DNA from: JBAYNS01 sp041678625
GTDB lineage: Bacteria > Patescibacteriota > Gracilibacteria > Peribacterales > Peribacteraceae
DNA: 11,196 nt
Direction: 5' to 3'
Assembly (NCBI GenBank): GCA_041678625.1
Contig: JBAYNS010000029.1
Span: 1 to 11,196 of the forward strand
Positions within the stretch are counted from its first letter, which is position 1; the number at the start of each line of letters is the position of its first letter. Made by a program: the position numbers and the translations under genes. The notes under the pieces were generated by a model. The model was not told where the DNA came from. It saw only the letters and a list, made by a program, of their open reading frames with translations, and did not search any database. Below are positions 7,216 through 11,196 of the stretch, piece by piece.

Positions 7216-7221
7216 ATAGAC

Positions 7222-7704
7222 ATGCAATGTAAACAGCTCTCTCAGTCAAGCACGAATCTATGTATTAAGGATACTAAGATAGGAAAGGGAGTTTTTGCTA
7301 AGGCAAAATATAATTTTGGGGAAACAGTCCTAATTTTTAATGGAAAAATTTTATCTTTTGAGGATTTGCCAGATCCATATATTGACGATTATTACATACA
7401 AATTGGCCCAGACAAATATATGGGCCCATCAGGAATGATGGACGATTTTGTCAATCACTCATGCAATCCAAATTGTGGAATTAAGATAGACAAACGATGC
7501 GTTAGATTAATCGCCATAAAACAGATTGAACCAGGCGAAGAAATCACATGGGATTACTCGACAACAATGTACCACGACGACTTTAAAATGAAATGCTTAT
7601 GTGGATCGGAAATTTGTAGAAAAGTTATTTGTGAATATAAATATCTACCAGACCACCTCAAAAGAAAATATGTTGCTTTAGGCATTGTTCCAGACTATCA
7701 ATGA
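7222..7704 (+). CDS. SET-domain protein (putative lysine methyltransferase)
   Basis: The 160-residue product is essentially a single SET domain. Seen are the N-terminal GKGVFA motif (21-26, part of the AdoMet site), DDFVNHSCNPNC (74-85) with the conserved Asn-His-Ser, and GEEITWDYS (105-113) with the catalytic-site Asp-Tyr. A post-SET-like cysteine cluster follows (Cys125, Cys127, Cys132) and with Cys81 could bind zinc. Bacterial SET proteins methylate protein lysines; the substrate here is unknown. The stop is TGA, showing the standard code. The gene is divergent from the histidine kinase and 22 nt upstream of the agmatinase start, so it is probably co-transcribed with it. Its base composition is AT-rich like its neighbours. 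No Shine-Dalgarno motif precedes the ATG. Confidence 0.9.
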   Translation: MQCKQLSQSSTNLCIKDTKIGKGVFAKAKYNFGETVLIFNGKILSFEDLPDPYIDDYYIQIGPDKYMGPSGMMDDFVNHSCNPNCGIKIDKRCVRLIAIKQIEPGEEITWDYSTTMYHDDFKMKCLCGSEICRKVICEYKYLPDHLKRKYVALGIVPDYQ

Positions 7705-7726
7705 ATCGATAATTATTAATAAAATT

Positions 7727-8737
7727 ATGATATTCGATCCCAACGCAGCTGCCCCACCAAATTCTGGAATATTTGGATTTCCTTACTCGATTGAGAAATC
7801 CAAGATCATCCTAATTCCTGTTCCTTGGGATGCAACTGCATCATACGGAAAAGGGGCTTCCTTTGGCCCACAGGCAATTTTTGAAGCAAGTAAATATATC
7901 GAATTTGGCGATATTGATTTGGGTAACTTCTTCGAGAATGGCATATCAATGGAGCATGGATCAACCAATGTAAAACAATGGAATAAGGAAGCTAATACAC
8001 TATTCGAACAAATAAACGCTCAAGGAGGAGTCGATCCTACAAACAAGCTTGCAAAGAATATAAATGTATTTTGTGAAAAAATGAATGAGGCTGTTTATAA
8101 AAACGTATGTAAATATTTAGCTAATGGGCAAGTAGTAGGCATAATTGGAGGAGAGCATTCTGTATCATTTGGGGCTATTGAAGCGCATGTAGAAAAATTC
8201 CCTAGCATTGGAGTGTTACAAATAGATGCCCACTGTGATTTACGCAATGCGTTTGAAGGGATTCAATTTTCTCATGCTTCAATTATGTTCAATGTGCTCA
8301 AGAAACTAAACGTGCATAAAATTGTTCAGGTTGGAATACGTGATTTTTGCCCAGAAGAACACGATACAATCATAAATTCTCAGGGGCGTATTCATACATT
8401 CTTCGAAAGAAATATCGCCGAATCGAAATCCGAAGGGAAAACTTGGAATAATATTTGCGACTCCATTGTTGCAGCACTACCAGAGAAGATCTACTTATCT
8501 CTAGATATCGATGGTTTGGACCCATCATTATGTCCAAATACCGGCACGCCTGTACCAGGCGGCTTAAGCTACCAAGAAATTATTACTCTTTTAAAGAGAA
8601 TTGTGGAATCTGGAAAACAAATCGTCGGTTTTGATTTGGTGGAAGTGACACCCGGCAAACACACAAATATGGATGCGAACGTCGGTGCACATTTGTTATA
8701 CCAACTTTGCGGGTGGTGCCTTAGATCCAACGAATAA
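7727..8737 (+). CDS. speB: Agmatinase-like ureohydrolase
   Basis: The 336-residue product is a ureohydrolase (arginase/agmatinase fold) with the complete binuclear manganese site: His144 in GGEHS, Asp167, His169 and Asp171 in QIDAHCD, and Asp260 and Asp262 in SLDIDGLDP. The substrate loop reads FSHASIMFNV (181-190), of the SHA type seen in agmatinases, and lacks the Asn-x-His-Gly arrangement of arginases; agmatine to putrescine plus urea is the best assignment, though related guanidino hydrolases are not excluded. The ATG at 7727 is chosen over an upstream in-frame TTG at 7685 inside the SET gene, because family homology begins here. TTGTTC (7685-7690), 17 bp and GATAAT (7708-7713) could be an internal promoter. 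Its last 42 bp overlap the end of the convergent TrmB-fusion gene. Confidence 0.88.
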   Translation: MIFDPNAAAPPNSGIFGFPYSIEKSKIILIPVPWDATASYGKGASFGPQAIFEASKYIEFGDIDLGNFFENGISMEHGSTNVKQWNKEANTLFEQINAQGGVDPTNKLAKNINVFCEKMNEAVYKNVCKYLANGQVVGIIGGEHSVSFGAIEAHVEKFPSIGVLQIDAHCDLRNAFEGIQFSHASIMFNVLKKLNVHKIVQVGIRDFCPEEHDTIINSQGRIHTFFERNIAESKSEGKTWNNICDSIVAALPEKIYLSLDIDGLDPSLCPNTGTPVPGGLSYQEIITLLKRIVESGKQIVGFDLVEVTPGKHTNMDANVGAHLLYQLCGWCLRSNE

Positions 8738-10987
8738 CCCACGAGCACGTACCACCAAAACCAGAATCCATACCGTTAATACCATTGCAAATACCCCAAA
8801 GAACCAGAAATAAACCTGGAACTTCGAACGGATTATTTCTAAGAAATCCGAAACTTCCATATCCAGACCTAAGACAGCAACAGCAACCCCCTCTTCATCA
8901 AGGATAGGCGCAAATCCTGTTAGAAATGTGCCCCACTGATCGATAGTAAAATCTTCGACTAGTGGCTTGTTTAAGCCTTCTGTAGCAAATAACCGTCCGG
9001 TGGCATCATATCCAACTCCAGGGGCAACTCCTTCATCAGCCTCATTAATTACACCATCACCGTTATAGTCAATGCCATCATTTGGAATGAAATAATTTGA
9101 ATCTGCATCAACAACCCATTCCCAACTATAAACATCATCCGTCGGTCGTAAGATATATATGTACCCCATATCTGAATTACGGGTTTTTATCTCATTCAAC
9201 TTCTTAAACACCCTCTGGTACTCCTCTGTTTTCATATCCTCTGCCTTGTGGAGCACTTCCAGATCTCTGGCATCAATCTCCGGTGCTGCAGTAGTGGCAA
9301 TTGCCATCAGACGATTGCCAACTTCCTCCTGCATTAAGGCAATGGTGTACCGATAGAGCCCATAGGTCACTCCTAACGCAATGAGTGCGCACACGATCAA
9401 CGTGTACAAAACTGCACGGGAGCGCAGGAGCTTAAGGAGCTCCTTACAAAGTGGCTGATTGAACGCAGCCAATCGTACAAAGACAAAGAGGACAAAAAGG
9501 CCAAGAAAGACGTACACAATGCGGAAAGATTGCAACGTGAGATTCTGGATTTCGCTGGCGTCGATATCCACTCCAAGAATTCCAGCTAAAGTTCCATCCG
9601 GACGCAGTATTACTGCATGACCAGTAATCCATGTACCCCAAAAGTCTGTATAGGGTGTTTCATCCGCATATCCACCGGGTTCAAATACTGCTTGTGCCAT
9701 ATTGTATTTTACCCACCCGGAATCAGCGATGGAGTATCCCGGTGGAGTAACATCGTTTCTTAGACCATCGCTATCTAAATCCTCAAAATTAAAGATATCC
9801 GGAGAATCGCCATCTGCCACAAATTCTAGAATGTACGGATCATCAGTGGTACGAAAAATGTACACCCACTCGGCACCAGGATTGCGATCTTTGATATCCT
9901 TCAAAAGTTTTTGCACACGTGCATACTCTGGTTTGTACACATCCCTCCATGTATGCAATTGATCCAGATCAGCAGGATCAAACTCTGGAGCAGCAGTAGC
10001 AGCAATGGCCATCACGCGCTCACGTACACGCTGCGTGTTTAGATGGACGCTGTAACGGTAAACCCCAAAGGTAATGGAGGCAGCCAGCACTCCACAGAGT
10101 GCCATGGCTGCCAAACTCTTGCGGCTGAGGAAGAATTCCCGCAGTGCAGAGAATGTGCGCGTTCCCAGCGGAATTTCCTCGGGTTCATTAAAGTCTTCCG
10201 GTGTTGCTGCGGTATCCCCTTCTCCTTTGCGCCAGAGCATCTGGAACATCTTCTTTTCGGTGTGCGCCATTTCCGGGTAATGGAGGAAGCATGCGCGTTG
10301 CTCCTGATGGTTAAAGCAGGCAATGATGTCCCCTGCGATGACTTTCTCGAAAGTGACGGGGAAGTCCTCTGCGGGGAGCAGATGGGTTTCGCGGTATTCA
10401 AAGACATCCCTGTTCTGGTACCGCTTGCCCAGAGCATCATCAGGGACGAGCACGCGGGAGAAGACGCCGCGCTTACGGCGCTGGCGAAAGTACTGCACGC
10501 GGAAGGCGCGCAGGGGATCATCTTCTTCCTTGCAGGAAACGGGGACGTAGAAGAGCATTTCTCCTTCAGTAAGATCGAGCAGTTTGGTGTATGCCCCCTC
10601 CAGTCCCTCCTCGCCTTCAAAGTGCTCCATCTCTGGCCGGGTTTGATCCATCTTGAGCGAGGCGACAAAGGATTCAAAGTCGCGTTCTTTGCGGCTGAGC
10701 TGGTCGTGTTTCTTCTGCATGTCTTCCTTCATCCACTGGGTGATGGCATCCAGGGATTTCACGACGTATTTGGGGATGTTGTTGATGACCTCGCGCATGA
10801 CAATATGGCGGCGCATGAGCTTCTTGGTTGCCTGATCCAGTACTCCGGTGCTCTTGCCTGTTTTGGCTGCCAGTTCCCGCAAAGTGAGTGCGGTACCTTC
10901 CAGTAGTTTCTGCAGAACCAGGATTTCCGTGGAGGAGAAACCGCTGTCTTTGAGGTGTGCCTCTACAGAACCAGGAAGCCCTGTCAT
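8696..10987 (-). CDS. TrmB-type DNA-binding protein fused to two membrane-bracketed sensor domains
   Basis: 763 residues from the ATG at 10987. Order: winged helix of TrmB type (~10-75; EILVLQKLLEGTALTLRELA then a KSTGVLDQATKKLMRR recognition region); coiled coil (~85-112); TrmB-like regulatory region (~120-245, beginning EGEEGLEGAYTKLLDL); TM1 ~291-312; sensor 1 ~320-482; TM2 ~487-508; TM3 ~526-548; sensor 2 ~555-715; TM4 ~722-747; short tail, with no kinase or other output domain after it. Both sensors are homologous to each other and to that of the nearby kinase, with shared MAIA-TAAPE and WGT-[WF]-[IL]-TG motifs. Sensor 2 has an EF-hand/dockerin-like loop (D640, N642, D644, G645, I647, N648, D651); sensor 1 has a degenerate one (403-414). 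It is probably a membrane-tethered one-component regulator. A GTG at 11056 is possible but has no ribosome site; ATG 10987 overlaps the stop of a leader ORF (ATGA). Confidence 0.85.
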   Translation of the reverse strand: MTGLPGSVEAHLKDSGFSSTEILVLQKLLEGTALTLRELAAKTGKSTGVLDQATKKLMRRHIVMREVINNIPKYVVKSLDAITQWMKEDMQKKHDQLSRKERDFESFVASLKMDQTRPEMEHFEGEEGLEGAYTKLLDLTEGEMLFYVPVSCKEEDDPLRAFRVQYFRQRRKRGVFSRVLVPDDALGKRYQNRDVFEYRETHLLPAEDFPVTFEKVIAGDIIACFNHQEQRACFLHYPEMAHTEKKMFQMLWRKGEGDTAATPEDFNEPEEIPLGTRTFSALREFFLSRKSLAAMALCGVLAASITFGVYRYSVHLNTQRVRERVMAIAATAAPEFDPADLDQLHTWRDVYKPEYARVQKLLKDIKDRNPGAEWVYIFRTTDDPYILEFVADGDSPDIFNFEDLDSDGLRNDVTPPGYSIADSGWVKYNMAQAVFEPGGYADETPYTDFWGTWITGHAVILRPDGTLAGILGVDIDASEIQNLTLQSFRIVYVFLGLFVLFVFVRLAAFNQPLCKELLKLLRSRAVLYTLIVCALIALGVTYGLYRYTIALMQEEVGNRLMAIATTAAPEIDARDLEVLHKAEDMKTEEYQRVFKKLNEIKTRNSDMGYIYILRPTDDVYSWEWVVDADSNYFIPNDGIDYNGDGVINEADEGVAPGVGYDATGRLFATEGLNKPLVEDFTIDQWGTFLTGFAPILDEEGVAVAVLGLDMEVSDFLEIIRSKFQVYFWFFGVFAMVLTVWILVLVVRARGLFVGSKAPPAKLV

Positions 10988-11028
10988 AGGAGGATGGAGG
11001 GGAGAGGAGAATGCGTGGAGAGATGCAT
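10984..11028 (-). CDS. 14-codon leader ORF translationally coupled to the TrmB-fusion gene
   Basis: ATG at 11028-11026 opens a 14-residue ORF (MHLSTHSPLPSILL) ending in TGA at 10986-10984, which overlaps the ATG (10987-10985) of the large downstream gene as ATGA. It is preceded by AGAAGGAG at 11042-11035 with a 6-nt spacer, the strongest Shine-Dalgarno site in the window; the downstream ATG itself has none (a CCTCCT stretch lies there instead). This arrangement is typical of termination-reinitiation coupling. The peptide has no obvious run of a regulatory amino acid. Confidence 0.6.
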   Translation of the reverse strand: MHLSTHSPLPSILL

Positions 11029-11034
11029 GATTGT

Positions 11035-11042
11035 CTCCTTCT
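11035..11042 (-). promoter_or_regulatory. Ribosome-binding site of the leader ORF
   Basis: On the minus strand AGAAGGAG sits 6 nt before the leader ATG at 11028. It decides the start assignments in this region: it serves the 14-codon leader and, through ATGA overlap, the TrmB-fusion gene. It argues against the upstream GTG at 11056, which would translate straight through it. Confidence 0.7.
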
Positions 11043-11051
11043 GAATACCGT

Positions 11052-11067
11052 AGCACAGATATGTGCT
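11052..11067. promoter_or_regulatory. Perfect 6-bp-arm hairpin/palindrome in the leader of the TrmB-fusion gene
   Basis: AGCACA-GATA-TGTGCT on the plus strand is an exact inverted repeat with a 4-nt loop, 9 bp upstream of the leader ribosome-binding site. It could be an operator half-site pair for an autoregulating winged-helix protein or an RNA hairpin controlling access to the ribosome site. A possible -35/-10 pair for this gene is TTTACA (11160-11155), 16 bp, TAGAGT, which is weak. A smaller CACTA/TAGTG repeat lies at 11139-11153. Confidence 0.4.
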
Positions 11068-11196
11068 GTTTGTCGCCAATTGCAGCGCAGCCAAGCCACT
11101 ATTCTGAAAGAGATGTATCATAACAAACCCATACTCTACACTATTTTTTAGTGATGTAAAGTGTTCATTTTTTTCGCTAGTCTTTCACCTCTTATG

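Noticed and set aside
10043..10906. 287-codon plus-strand ORF opposite the TrmB fusion
   Set aside because: It is an antisense shadow in the GC-richer part of a gene with clear domains on the other strand; its translation shows no recognisable family.
10988..11056. GTG start giving a 786-residue TrmB fusion
   Set aside because: The added 23 residues run through a strong ribosome site and leader ORF, there is no ribosome site before the GTG, and the winged helix begins well after the ATG at 10987.
11139..11153. CACTA-T5-TAGTG as a terminator
   Set aside because: The 5-bp AT-rich stem is too weak, and the T residues are in the loop and not after the stem.
11194..11196. ATG at the right edge as the start of a new plus-strand gene
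   Set aside because: Only the codon itself is visible, with no convincing promoter or ribosome site before it.

Overview
This window looks like a chromosomal segment of an uncultured bacterium, most plausibly from the Candidate Phyla Radiation (Peregrinibacteria/Peribacteria-like). The placement is inferred from the gene mix (small GIY-YIG protein, MESH1-like HD protein, AdoMetDC-family homolog beside a bacterial deoxyhypusine-synthase-family gene, unusual sensor fusions), the scarcity of Shine-Dalgarno motifs and the compact layout. TGA acts as a normal stop (SET gene), so this is not a UGA-recoded lineage such as Gracilibacteria. Base composition shifts: roughly 1-3790 and 10000-11196 are GC-richer, while about 3800-8740 is clearly AT-richer.

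Layout. Positions 1-1143 (-) hold the N-terminal 381 residues of a coiled-coil protein that runs off the left edge. Then on + come a GIY-YIG protein (1359-1679), a ~200-bp patch of direct and inverted repeats (1661-1858), a small two-helix membrane protein (1979-2200) and an HD-domain protein of SpoT/MESH1 type (2335-3006). A near-consensus promoter at 3212-3240 then drives a tight + cluster: an AdoMetDC(SpeD)-family pyruvoyl enzyme, a DHS-like homospermidine synthase and an EamA permease. Converging on it (-) is a sensor histidine kinase (5729-7198). From the 23-bp divergent intergenic region beyond the kinase run a SET-domain protein and an agmatinase (+). The agmatinase tail overlaps, tail to tail, a large (-) gene for a TrmB-type DNA-binding protein fused to two membrane-bracketed sensor domains (8696-10987). 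That gene is preceded by a 14-codon leader ORF with the best ribosome-binding site in the window.

How the parts may work together. The SpeD-like enzyme, agmatinase and DHS-like enzyme can be strung into a short polyamine route: arginine to agmatine (if the SpeD homolog is a neofunctionalised arginine decarboxylase), agmatine to putrescine, putrescine to homospermidine, with the EamA protein a candidate carrier. The histidine kinase and the TrmB fusion share one homologous extracytoplasmic sensor module (three copies in all). Two copies carry a good EF-hand/dockerin-like acidic loop and the third a degenerate one. This suggests that one type of external signal, possibly Ca2+-dependent, is read both by a phosphorelay and by a membrane-tethered DNA-binding protein placed around the polyamine genes. 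The enzyme families rest on visible catalytic motifs; the pathway, signal and regulatory links are inference.
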